Source of the DNA: Photobacterium sp. Ph5
GTDB lineage: Bacteria > Pseudomonadota > Gammaproteobacteria > Enterobacterales > Vibrionaceae
Direction of reading: 5' to 3'
Assembly (NCBI RefSeq): GCF_022129445.1
Contig: NZ_JADQAQ010000010.1
Coordinates: forward strand, 1-64,000
Length of the DNA: 64,000 bases
In this document: one piece after another, positions 49,642 through 56,937 of the stretch
How the letters are laid out: every line of letters starts with the position of its first letter
Numbering within the stretch: position 1 is the stretch's first letter
Notes under the pieces: model-generated
Told to the model about the DNA's origin: nothing
The model's database searches: none
What the model saw: only the letters and a program-made list of their open reading frames with translations
Made by a program: the position numbers and the translations under genes

Positions 49642-51087
49642 TTACTCGACAGTTAGAATCCGCATATTGTTGGTTGAGCCAACGGTATCCATCACATCAC
49701 CTTGAGTGATGATTACAAGATCGCCCACTTTAACAAATCCAGCATCACGAAGCACATCTAACGCATGTTTTGCCGCTTCTAAGCCAGCATCGCTGTCACG
49801 ATTGAAAAATACAGGTGTTACACCACGGTATAATGAAGCTTGGTTTAACGTATTTTCGTTACGAGATAGTGCGAAAATAGGTAGGCCTGATGAAATACGA
49901 GACATCATTAATGGTGTACGACCAGACTCAGTCATTGCCACCATCGCTTTTACACCTTCCATGTGGTTTGCAGCATACATGGTTGACATTGCAATCGTTT
50001 CTTCAGGCGATGAGAAGAAGCGATCTAAACGGTGGTTAGAGACGTTTATGCTAGGCTCTTTTTCTGCACCTAAACAAACACTTGCCATTGCTTTTACGGT
50101 TTCTTCAGGAAATTGTCCCGCAGCTGTTTCAGCTGAAAGCATTACCGCATCTGTACCATCTAATACAGCATTAGCAACATCCATAACCTCTGCACGTGTT
50201 GGCATTGGGCTAGTGATCATTGATTCCATCATTTGCGTTGCTGTAATAACCGTGCGGTTTAAGCTACGAGCACGACGAATAAGTTTCTTTTGTACACCAA
50301 CTAGCTCAGGATCACCGATTTCAACACCAAGATCACCACGAGCAACCATAACAACGTCAGATGCAAGGATGATATCGTCCATCGCTTCGGTTGTTGCTAC
50401 CGCTTCTGCACGTTCAACTTTAGCGACTAGTTTTGCATTCAGACCTGCTTCAGTGGCTAATCGGCGCGCATATTTCATGTCTTCGCCATTACGTGGGAAT
50501 GATACTGCAAGATAATCAACGCCCATTGCCGCAGCCGTTATAATATCTGCTTTATCTTTATCTGTTAGTGCTTCTGCTGAAAGGCCGCCGCCTTTTTTAT
50601 TGATGCCTTTGTTATTTGATAATGGGCCAGCCACAGTCACTTCAGTGTGGACTTTATTACCTTCAACTGCTGTTACTTTTAATTGTACACGACCATCATC
50701 TAATAGCAGGATGTCACCGGTTGTTACATCTTTAGGTAATTCTTTGTAGTCTAGACCGACAGCAAACTGATCGCCTTCGCCTTTAGGTAAATCACTATCT
50801 AGGGTGAATTTATCACCAATAGCGAGTTGGATTTTATCTTCTTTAAACGTAGAAACACGAATTTTAGGTCCTTGTAGATCACCTAGAATCGCCACGTTCT
50901 TGCCTAGTTTTGCTGCAATTTCACGTACTTGCTTAGTGCGCTGAATATGATCTTCTGGGCTGCCGTGAGAGAAATTCATACGTACAACATTGGCACCTGC
51001 CGCAATGATTTTTTCAAGGTTATTATCGCGATCAGTTGCAGGACCTAATGTGGTTACAATTTTTGTACGTCTTAGGCGTTCTGTCAT
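49642..51087 (-). CDS. pykA: Pyruvate kinase II (PykA type)
   Basis: A 481-residue pyruvate kinase. [37 protein letters not shown] at the start, [13 protein letters not shown] and the [10 protein letters not shown] region place it with E. coli PykA (AMP-activated), not PykF. Start 51087 has GGAG ten bases upstream and aligns with E. coli; 51099 is a weaker alternative. HexR is next upstream in the same direction, consistent with control by that repressor in many gammaproteobacteria. Confidence 0.96.
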   Translation of the reverse strand: MTERLRRTKIVTTLGPATDRDNNLEKIIAAGANVVRMNFSHGSPEDHIQRTKQVREIAAKLGKNVAILGDLQGPKIRVSTFKEDKIQLAIGDKFTLDSDLPKGEGDQFAVGLDYKELPKDVTTGDILLLDDGRVQLKVTAVEGNKVHTEVTVAGPLSNNKGINKKGGGLSAEALTDKDKADIITAAAMGVDYLAVSFPRNGEDMKYARRLATEAGLNAKLVAKVERAEAVATTEAMDDIILASDVVMVARGDLGVEIGDPELVGVQKKLIRRARSLNRTVITATQMMESMITSPMPTRAEVMDVANAVLDGTDAVMLSAETAAGQFPEETVKAMASVCLGAEKEPSINVSNHRLDRFFSSPEETIAMSTMYAANHMEGVKAMVAMTESGRTPLMMSRISSGLPIFALSRNENTLNQASLYRGVTPVFFNRDSDAGLEAAKHALDVLRDAGFVKVGDLVIITQGDVMDTVGSTNNMRILTVE

Positions 51088-51293
51088 GTGAAACTCCAAT
51101 TTATAGAAACGGGCTTTATTGAGTACTTGGATTGGGAATGATGATTACCAAGTTGGCAATAAAATATGAGATAGTTTTGATACCATATCTTGCTTATTTT
51201 GCTTAATGATGTATATCAAAAGCCAATAAACTGTCACTTATTTGATTCTTTTTTGTTGTAACAAAAAATATGTAATGAAAACGTTGTGAATAA

Positions 51294-51319
51294 AAAAGCG
51301 AAGCTGAGGCTTCGCTTTT
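51294..51319 (-). terminator. Terminator of hexR
   Basis: AAAAGCGAAGC/GCTTCGCTTTT perfect 11-bp stem with loop TGAG. On minus it is followed by TTTT, so hexR and pykA are separately transcribed, with some read-through possible. Confidence 0.85.
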
Positions 51320-51325
51320 AAAGTG

Positions 51326-52183
51326 TTACAGCGATGAACCATCTTTAGAAAAGCGAGAGTCTTTAAGCGACTCTTTTACGCGTTTTAAGTTATCTCTAAA
51401 CCCTGCACCACGACGAAGAGTAAAACCTGTCGCGAGTACATCAATAACTGTCATTTGTACAACACGGCTTGCCATTGGCATGTAAATATCGGTGTCTTCT
51501 GGTACATCTAGACAAATAGATAATGAACACTCACGCTCTAATGGTGAATCTTTTGCTGTAATACCAATAACAGTAGCGCCATTAGCACGTGCCATTTGTG
51601 CAATTTCAACCAAGCTCTTTGTACGGCCAGTGTGGGAAATAACCACGACAACATCACCATCAGAGCAGTTAATAACACTCATGCGTTGCATCACAATATC
51701 ATCAAAACAGACAATAGGAATGTTGAAACGGAAAAACTTATTTTGCGCATCGTGAGCAACAGATGCAGAAGCGCCTAAACCAAAGAAAGAGATTTTTTTC
51801 GCCTGTGTTAATAGATCGACAGCACGGTTAATTTGCATCGAATCAAGACTATTTTTTGCGACATCTAAACATGCCATCGTCGATTCAAAAATTTTAGCCG
51901 TATAGGCATCAGGTCCATCTGTTTCTTCAACATTACGGTTTACATAAGGTGTACCGTTAGCCAAACTTTGTGCTAAATGTAGTTTAAAATCAGGGAAACC
52001 TTTAGTATCTAAGCGGCGGCAAAAACGGTTAACGGTCGGTTCACTCACATCAGCCATTTTGGCAAGGGTTGCAATACTAGAGTGGATAGCTGTTTGTGGA
52101 GAGGCAATAATAACTTCGGCGACTTTGCGTTCTGATTTACTGAAGTGTTCTAAGTTATTTTGTATTTTTTCTATGGTATTCAT
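51326..52183 (-). CDS. hexR: Central carbon metabolism repressor HexR (RpiR family)
   Basis: A 285-residue RpiR-family regulator with an N-terminal helix-turn-helix (about residues 20-60, TLAKMADVSEPTVNRFCRRL) and a SIS sugar-phosphate-binding domain (about 120-260; FGLGASASVAHD). It responds to KDPG in characterised gammaproteobacteria, and controls genes such as pykA, edd, eda, zwf. It lies directly upstream of pykA. Confidence 0.93.
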   Translation of the reverse strand: MNTIEKIQNNLEHFSKSERKVAEVIIASPQTAIHSSIATLAKMADVSEPTVNRFCRRLDTKGFPDFKLHLAQSLANGTPYVNRNVEETDGPDAYTAKIFESTMACLDVAKNSLDSMQINRAVDLLTQAKKISFFGLGASASVAHDAQNKFFRFNIPIVCFDDIVMQRMSVINCSDGDVVVVISHTGRTKSLVEIAQMARANGATVIGITAKDSPLERECSLSICLDVPEDTDIYMPMASRVVQMTVIDVLATGFTLRRGAGFRDNLKRVKESLKDSRFSKDGSSL

Positions 52184-52555
52184 AGCTAATCATGCACTTC
52201 GTTATTGAATTTCATTTGTAGCAAACTTGTCATCAAGATGCTTGTTTAATGAAACTATACTACTTAATTTTGACTATATCCTAGCTAATCAATGCTTTTT
52301 GAAGGCTAATTTTATTAGTTTTTGACAGGGATCGACTTTTGGCTTTCAGTTTTGAAACTCTATTCGATGAATAATTACAAAAAAGCAGTAGATACAGTGA
52401 ATTTTTGTATATTCCTTTCATATCTAAGGAATTATTTTACAGCATGAAAAAATAGAGTGATGTAATTTGTTATCATTTTTTGACTGAAACTTAAAGCGAC
52501 ATAGTATTGGTGTTATTTTTCTTATATGGATCTGATGTAATTAGGAGGTGAAAAA
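52184..52555. other. Divergent region between hexR and the YeeZ-like gene
   Basis: About 370 A+T-rich bases. A HexR-like half site TGTAATTTG at about 52459 and another TGTAATTAGG at about 52536 are visible, but neither has a full palindrome. I see no gene or terminator here. Confidence 0.4.
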
Positions 52556-53374
52556 ATGAATGTTGCGGTATGTGGTTGTGGTTGGCTTGGTTTGCCTTTA
52601 GCAAAGGCGTTATATAAACATGGGTATAACGTTTACGGTACAAAAAGAAATGAGATTGATACGAACGCGTTAACTTCATTTGGCATACATGGTGTGCCAA
52701 TGCAGCTACCATTAACTGAGGATAAGCAATTATCGTCTTTAGTACCGATATTATCAAGTGACGTGATGGTGATTAATATTTCTGCTGGTCGTCAATGTAT
52801 TGATAAAGAGCAACATTATCAAAATGTGTTATCTCTTTCTAACGCAGCTTATCAATCAGGTTGTCAGCGTATTATTTTTATCAGTACAACGTCTGTTTAT
52901 GATGGGCGACAAGGACGTGTAATTGAGAGTGATGAGGTGATGCCATTAACCGAATCAGCATTAGTTCATGTAAATCTTGAGAATCATTTGCGTGAGCAGT
53001 GGGGAGATAAATTAACGATATTACGGTTATCGGGACTCATTGGTGACGATCGCCATCCTGTTAAATTTTTAGCGGGCCGAAAAGAGTTAAAAGGAGGGAG
53101 TAGTCCTGTAAATCTAATTCACTTAGAAGACTGTGTTGCTGCGATTGTACAATTAGTTGCTCAGAAAAAGATTATACCAGTCTTACATTTAGCATCAGAC
53201 TTTCATCCAACTCGTCGTCAATATTACACTCAAATGGCGCAACAATTGTCATTACCGTTACCTAAGTTTTTACCTGATGATGAGAACAAGAATGCAAAAG
53301 TGATTGATGCTTCAGAAACGTTGTCTGTACTGGATTATGCTCTGCAATATCGTGATCTTATGTTAAACGATTAG
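52556..53374 (+). CDS. yeeZ: NAD(P)-dependent SDR-family protein (YeeZ-like)
   Basis: A 272-residue Rossmann-fold reductase/epimerase-like protein similar to E. coli YeeZ. NVAVCGCGWLGLPLAKAL gives the glycine-rich nucleotide loop at the start, and STTSVYDGRQG is the SDR Tyr-containing region; LRLSGLIGDDRHP and HLEDCVAAI are conserved. The Tyr-x-x-x-Lys pair typical of active SDRs is not obvious. The ribosome-binding site GGAGG is strong. Function in vivo is unknown. Confidence 0.85.
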   Translation: MNVAVCGCGWLGLPLAKALYKHGYNVYGTKRNEIDTNALTSFGIHGVPMQLPLTEDKQLSSLVPILSSDVMVINISAGRQCIDKEQHYQNVLSLSNAAYQSGCQRIIFISTTSVYDGRQGRVIESDEVMPLTESALVHVNLENHLREQWGDKLTILRLSGLIGDDRHPVKFLAGRKELKGGSSPVNLIHLEDCVAAIVQLVAQKKIIPVLHLASDFHPTRRQYYTQMAQQLSLPLPKFLPDDENKNAKVIDASETLSVLDYALQYRDLMLND

Positions 53375-53376
53375 GT

Positions 53377-53460
53377 AAAAAAAACGCTGAACAGATGTCC
53401 AGCGTAAAAATATGCAACTAAAGAATAGTTGCAGTGGCAATTAGGAGCATTGGAAGAAGT
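53377..53460 (-). ncRNA. Candidate small RNA, unit 3 of a repeated family
   Basis: Minus-strand unit with TTGCCACTGCAAC, an internal hairpin TGCAACTA/TAGTTGCA (53413-53433), and an intrinsic terminator ACGCTG/CAGCGT (53384-53405) followed by a T-tract. CTCCTAATTG upstream of the core matches the same sequence in unit 1. Its 3' end abuts the end of the YeeZ-like gene. Boundaries, promoter and expression are inferred. Confidence 0.45.
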
Positions 53461-53617
53461 TCGACGGCCAGTTAAACAATTCTCACCAATATTATGAATT
53501 CTATATATTCAGACGCCGAATTTTAGAATTGGTTCAAAAAAAGATTAAAAAAAATCATATTCAGGTAAGAAAAGTTAAATCGACAAGGTTTTTACTACTT
53601 AAGTTGCTTGTGAAGGC

Positions 53618-53700
53618 AAAAAAAATCCCATTAAAAAAATTAATGGGATAAAAAGTTCCGTAAATATTTCACAAAGTTCAGCAGTAGTGGACATCTAACA
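53618..53700 (-). ncRNA. Candidate small RNA, unit 2 of a repeated family
   Basis: Minus-strand unit with GATGTCCACTACTGCTGAAC and a strong intrinsic terminator ATCCCATTAA/TTAATGGGAT (53625-53649) with a T-tract of seven. TTGAAC and TACTAAT upstream are weak promoter-like pieces at about 53800 and 53769. It reads as a stand-alone RNA gene of roughly 130 bases at most. Confidence 0.5.
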
Positions 53701-53857
53701 CAAATAAAAAATCTGTAAGAGACTGATTCAAAACCTAATGCATAGTAGGTCGTATCCTGAATCATATTAGTATGACTGACATTAAAATGGTTAGTTCAAT
53801 AAAAATGAAAAAAAGTTATATTTTTTTTCATAGTGAAGGTGAAAGGCTTTTTTGATA

Positions 53858-53945
53858 AAAGAAAGCCCGCTAAAACGTAGCGGGCAAAAATAAAAAAATA
53901 CAATTAGGAGTTAAAGCAGTAGTGGCATTTACAATGATAAAAATT
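53858..53945 (-). ncRNA. Candidate small RNA, unit 1 of a repeated family
   Basis: Minus-strand unit with AAATGCCACTACTGCTTTAAC, then CTCCTAATTG (complementary to a ribosome-binding site), then a strong terminator GCCCGCTA/TAGCGGGC (53865-53885) with TTTCTTTT. It lies 150 bases downstream of the MFS gene, so it could be a 3'-UTR product of that transcript or have its own promoter. Confidence 0.5.
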
Positions 53946-54095
53946 GGTGAAACATGTCCGTTTTGCGAAATCTTTATCAATATGAATACATTAATTAAGA
54001 CTCAAGGTTTACCAAAAGGTTCCTAAATTTTTAAATATTTTTATAATAAAAAAAGGAATAATTATAACTCATTGTTTTTATAATGCTTTTAATTT

Positions 54096-55349
54096 TTAAG
54101 CCGCTACTTTTGCGTTTAGTACGTCATTCGTCTCTGTATCTGAAGCCGCTATTGATTTGCTCGCTGGGTTCTTTGTTAAAATGGAGAACACGAATGCAAT
54201 TCCCATGATAATTGCTGAATAGAAATAAGCGAGGTTGTAATTACCTGTAGTATCAACAGCAACAGCAGCAATCACAGGGCCAATGAAACCACTGACACCC
54301 CATGCAGTGTATACGACACCATAATTTGTACCATAGTTTTTCAAGCCATAGAAACCTGCAGTTAATGACGGGAATACTGCTGGCAATGTGCCGTAACATA
54401 GGCCAGCTGTTGCCATACCGATGATAAGCCCAATATGGCTAGTGTAATGAGGGAACAATATCATATTAGCGATCGATAGCAGAAATGACAGTGATAATGT
54501 TTTAAGACCACCTATCTTGTCGCATAGCATGCCGGCAAACACACGACCTGATGTATTAAACAAAGCCAGAATAACGACAAGGTGAGCAGCATCTGTCATA
54601 CCAGCCTGTGCCGATGCGATAGAGGTAATATTGCCAATGATCATTAAACCAGTTGATGATGCACAAAGGTACATAACCCAAATGCTATAAAACTGAGTGG
54701 TTTTCAGCATAGCAGTCCAACGTAATTCTTTTTGTGGAGCCGCAGCTTTTTTATCTGCCTGTTTAGATGAGGCTACGGGTACGTAATTGGCTGGTGGATT
54801 GGTAATAGTAAATGCTAATGGTGTTGCAATGCATAAAAGCGCCACACCTAAAATAATAAAACTGTAGTTAATGCCGTAGCTTGCAATTAAAGACGTAATT
54901 AACGGTGCAAGGTAAACACCTGCAAGACCAAAACCAGCAGCGATAAGACCATTCACTAGCCCACGCTTTGATGGGTGAAACCATTTCATTGCTGCAGGGC
55001 TTAGACAGGCATAACCAAAACCAATACCACCACCTGCAAGAATACCAAAGGTAAAAATAAGTTGAATAGGACTTGTGATGTAACCGGATGCGATTAGACC
55101 TAAACCAGAGCAGATTGTACCTGCGATTAATACACGTTTAGGGCCAAATTTATCTTGTAAAATACCAGCTAATAGAAGGGTTACAGAGAAAGTAATAATA
55201 GCAACAGTATAAGGTAGAGATGCTTCAGCGTTTGTCCATCCTAAGTCAACAACAAGCGCTTTTTTAAATACACTCCAAGTAAATAGAATACCAATACATA
55301 AATTAATACAAAAACCAGCAATAAGAATTTGCTTTGCTCTATCAAACAT
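54096..55349 (-). CDS. OFA-family MFS transporter (oxalate/formate or monocarboxylate antiporter-like)
   Basis: A 417-residue MFS transporter with 12 predicted transmembrane helices. It starts MFDRAKQILIAGFCINLCIGILFTWSVFKKAL and belongs to the oxalate:formate antiporter family by overall pattern (DKFGPKRVLIAG loop, YACLSPAAMKWF). Members move oxalate/formate, lactate or other small anions; the substrate is not known here. Start 55349 has AGAGA upstream and is preferred over 55385 (GTG). It is a single gene, flanked on both sides by the repeated small-RNA-like units. Confidence 0.85.
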   Translation of the reverse strand: MFDRAKQILIAGFCINLCIGILFTWSVFKKALVVDLGWTNAEASLPYTVAIITFSVTLLLAGILQDKFGPKRVLIAGTICSGLGLIASGYITSPIQLIFTFGILAGGGIGFGYACLSPAAMKWFHPSKRGLVNGLIAAGFGLAGVYLAPLITSLIASYGINYSFIILGVALLCIATPLAFTITNPPANYVPVASSKQADKKAAAPQKELRWTAMLKTTQFYSIWVMYLCASSTGLMIIGNITSIASAQAGMTDAAHLVVILALFNTSGRVFAGMLCDKIGGLKTLSLSFLLSIANMILFPHYTSHIGLIIGMATAGLCYGTLPAVFPSLTAGFYGLKNYGTNYGVVYTAWGVSGFIGPVIAAVAVDTTGNYNLAYFYSAIIMGIAFVFSILTKNPASKSIAASDTETNDVLNAKVAA

Positions 55350-55695
55350 GAATTTCTCTCTAATGATATTTAGACGGTGAAACACCGAATAAATAGATCG
55401 TTGTAATATTAAAATGCTTATTAAATATTACCCGCTAATACTGTAGGGGAATTTTAGCGATAAAAATAGTGATAGCAAGTTAAAATGTAAGTAAATATGA
55501 AATAAAATAAGTTGTTGATTATATTGGCTTTATTTGAAATATTTGTCATTCAAATAAAGAGTGTAAAATCATTATTTGTATTATGTATTATAAATTAATG
55601 CAGGTTAATTTTAATCGTTAAAATAATCTTATAATGAATTTTAATTATAATTAACAGAACTAAAAACAAAGATAATTAGATATCATGTTATTTTT

Positions 55696-55717
55696 TTAAT
55701 TAATTAATTAATTAATT
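55696..55717. repeat. (TTAA)5 tetranucleotide repeat
   Basis: Five tandem TTAA units plus TT, preceded by a T-run, about 350 bases upstream of the MFS start. Not in a gene. Confidence 0.8.
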
Positions 55718-55822
55718 TGAAGAATGGTTATTTATATATTTTGATGAATTAAGAGTTATTGTTGTTGGTATTATAGTGTTGTGTATAAAAGTGACTCGCC
55801 TTTCAGTTATATGAATGAGGTG

Positions 55823-55862
55823 TGTGTAGATGTGAATAAATATGTGTAGGTGCGAATGAAAG
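55823..55862. repeat. Imperfect 20-base tandem repeat
   Basis: TGTGTAGATGTGAATAAATA is followed directly by TGTGTAGGTGCGAATGAAAG, identical at 15 or more of 20 positions. It could be a tandem binding site or chance duplication. Confidence 0.45.
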
Positions 55863-55904
55863 GTAGGGGCAATAGAGCCTGCTGAATATAAGTTAGCGCT
55901 GAAA

Positions 55905-55985
55905 TAATACCTACTCCAATTATAGGAGTAGGCTATGAAGGAAAATCTTCAACAAAAAAGTAGTGGCATTTAATCAGACTCAGTC
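55905..55985 (-). ncRNA. Candidate small RNA, unit 4 of a repeated family
   Basis: Minus-strand unit with ATTAAATGCCACTACTTTTTTG and the hairpin CCTACTCC/GGAGTAGG (55910-55932), followed by TATTATTT. A T-tract is weaker than in the other units. The segment ATATTGGTGGAACTTAAC upstream aligns with ATATTGGTGAGAATTGTTTAAC upstream of unit 3, which supports common ancestry. Confidence 0.45.
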
Positions 55986-56180
55986 GATGCGGTTAAGTTC
56001 CACCAATATATGTTTTTTCTATTATTTTTTATTGGTTATCAATTTTACGTATGACTTTTGTTGTTAATTTATTGATATATAAGTACTTATTGTTGTTTTC
56101 TCTATTTTTAATATCTAAATAGATTTCACCTCTCAAAATGAGATAGCGAACTTGTTAAAAGTGTTAACGAGTTGTAGTAT

Positions 56181-56196
56181 TTAAACATGTGTTTAA
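56181..56196. promoter_or_regulatory. Palindromic operator upstream of psrA
   Basis: TTAAACATGTGTTTAA, a perfect palindrome (TTAAAC-N4-GTTTAA), 15 bases before the psrA start. It fits the PsrA-type motif AAAC-N4-GTTT, so autoregulation of psrA-fadE is likely. Confidence 0.65.
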
Positions 56197-56211
56197 TACG
56201 GGTGAATGAAA

Positions 56212-56871
56212 ATGGCTGGAAAAGGTGAAACTAAAAGTCGTATTCTAGATGCCGCAGAGTTGCTATTTGCCGAGCATGGCTTTAATGAAACATCGCTGCG
56301 GACCATCACGAGCAAAGCAGGAGTGAATCTAGCTTCTGTTAATTATCACTACGGAGATAAGAAAACATTAGTACGGGCAGTACTCAGCCGCTACCTTGAT
56401 ATCTTTATGCCAGCTCTGCAAAGTGAATTAGAAAGGCTATTAACCCGTGATGATTTTACGATGGAAGATGTTTTCCACTGTACCAAGTCACCGTTGGTAA
56501 GCCTTAATGATTGTCGAACTAATGGCGCGACAGTTTTTATGTCATTGCTGGGGCGGGGGTATACTGACGTACAGGGACATTTACGGTGGTTTATTGTTAC
56601 CCGCTATGAAAAAGTGCTTTCTCTTTTTGTCACTGCAGTATGCCGTGCTAATCCATCTTTAGATCCAGAAACCCTTTTCTGGCGCTTACATTTCACATTA
56701 GGTGCATCAGTATTTACGATGGCATCAAGTGCCGCTTTATGTGAAATAGCAGAAAACGACTTTTCTAGTCATGTTAAAACTGAAGATTTAATTGATCGTC
56801 TTGTGCCTTATCTTGCGGCAGGAGTCGGTGCGCCAATTGAACCGAATCTTTCGCTAGTTAAGCAAGTATAA
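56212..56871 (+). CDS. psrA: TetR-family fatty-acid regulator PsrA
   Basis: A 219-residue TetR/AcrR regulator with an N-terminal helix-turn-helix (about 25-50: TSLRTITSKAGVNLASVNYHYG). It sits 66 bases upstream of fadE, and the arrangement matches the Vibrio TetR-fadE pair, so PsrA is the likely identity; effector should be a long-chain acyl-CoA or fatty acid. ATG 56212 is chosen over 56206 for ribosome-binding site spacing. A perfect palindrome precedes it. Confidence 0.8.
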   Translation: MAGKGETKSRILDAAELLFAEHGFNETSLRTITSKAGVNLASVNYHYGDKKTLVRAVLSRYLDIFMPALQSELERLLTRDDFTMEDVFHCTKSPLVSLNDCRTNGATVFMSLLGRGYTDVQGHLRWFIVTRYEKVLSLFVTAVCRANPSLDPETLFWRLHFTLGASVFTMASSAALCEIAENDFSSHVKTEDLIDRLVPYLAAGVGAPIEPNLSLVKQV

Positions 56872-56937
56872 AGCCTTATAACAAATGTATACCTACCTAA
56901 TCATTATAAAAATAATCGAAGCAAAAGGATCTGAACT

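Larger units (their letters stand above)
53375..54095. repeat. Gene-free region holding three tandem related units
   Basis: About 720 bases between the YeeZ-like gene and the MFS gene, with no protein gene. It contains three minus-strand units of about 80 bases each, spaced by 160-240 bases, that share the core CCACT(A/G)C(T/A)GCT-like and end in different terminators. A fourth relative is at 55905-55985. Confidence 0.6.
55350..56211. other. Gene-free region upstream of the MFS gene and psrA
   Basis: About 860 bases. Contents: a (TTAA)5 repeat at 55696-55717, an imperfect 20-base tandem repeat at 55823-55862, the small-RNA-like unit 4 at 55905-55985, and the psrA operator at 56181-56196. No protein gene is visible. 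Confidence 0.6.

Noticed and set aside
51250-51290. HexR palindrome upstream of pykA
   Set aside because: TGTAATGAAAACGTTGT has only one half of the TGTAAT-N-ATTACA motif; the other half is absent, so I do not call it.
53917-53931. Reading the repeated units as plus-strand elements or as tiny peptides (ATGCCACTACTG...)
   Set aside because: The hairpins are followed by A-runs on plus and T-runs on minus, so they terminate minus transcripts. The possible peptides are only five to seven codons and have no ribosome-binding site.
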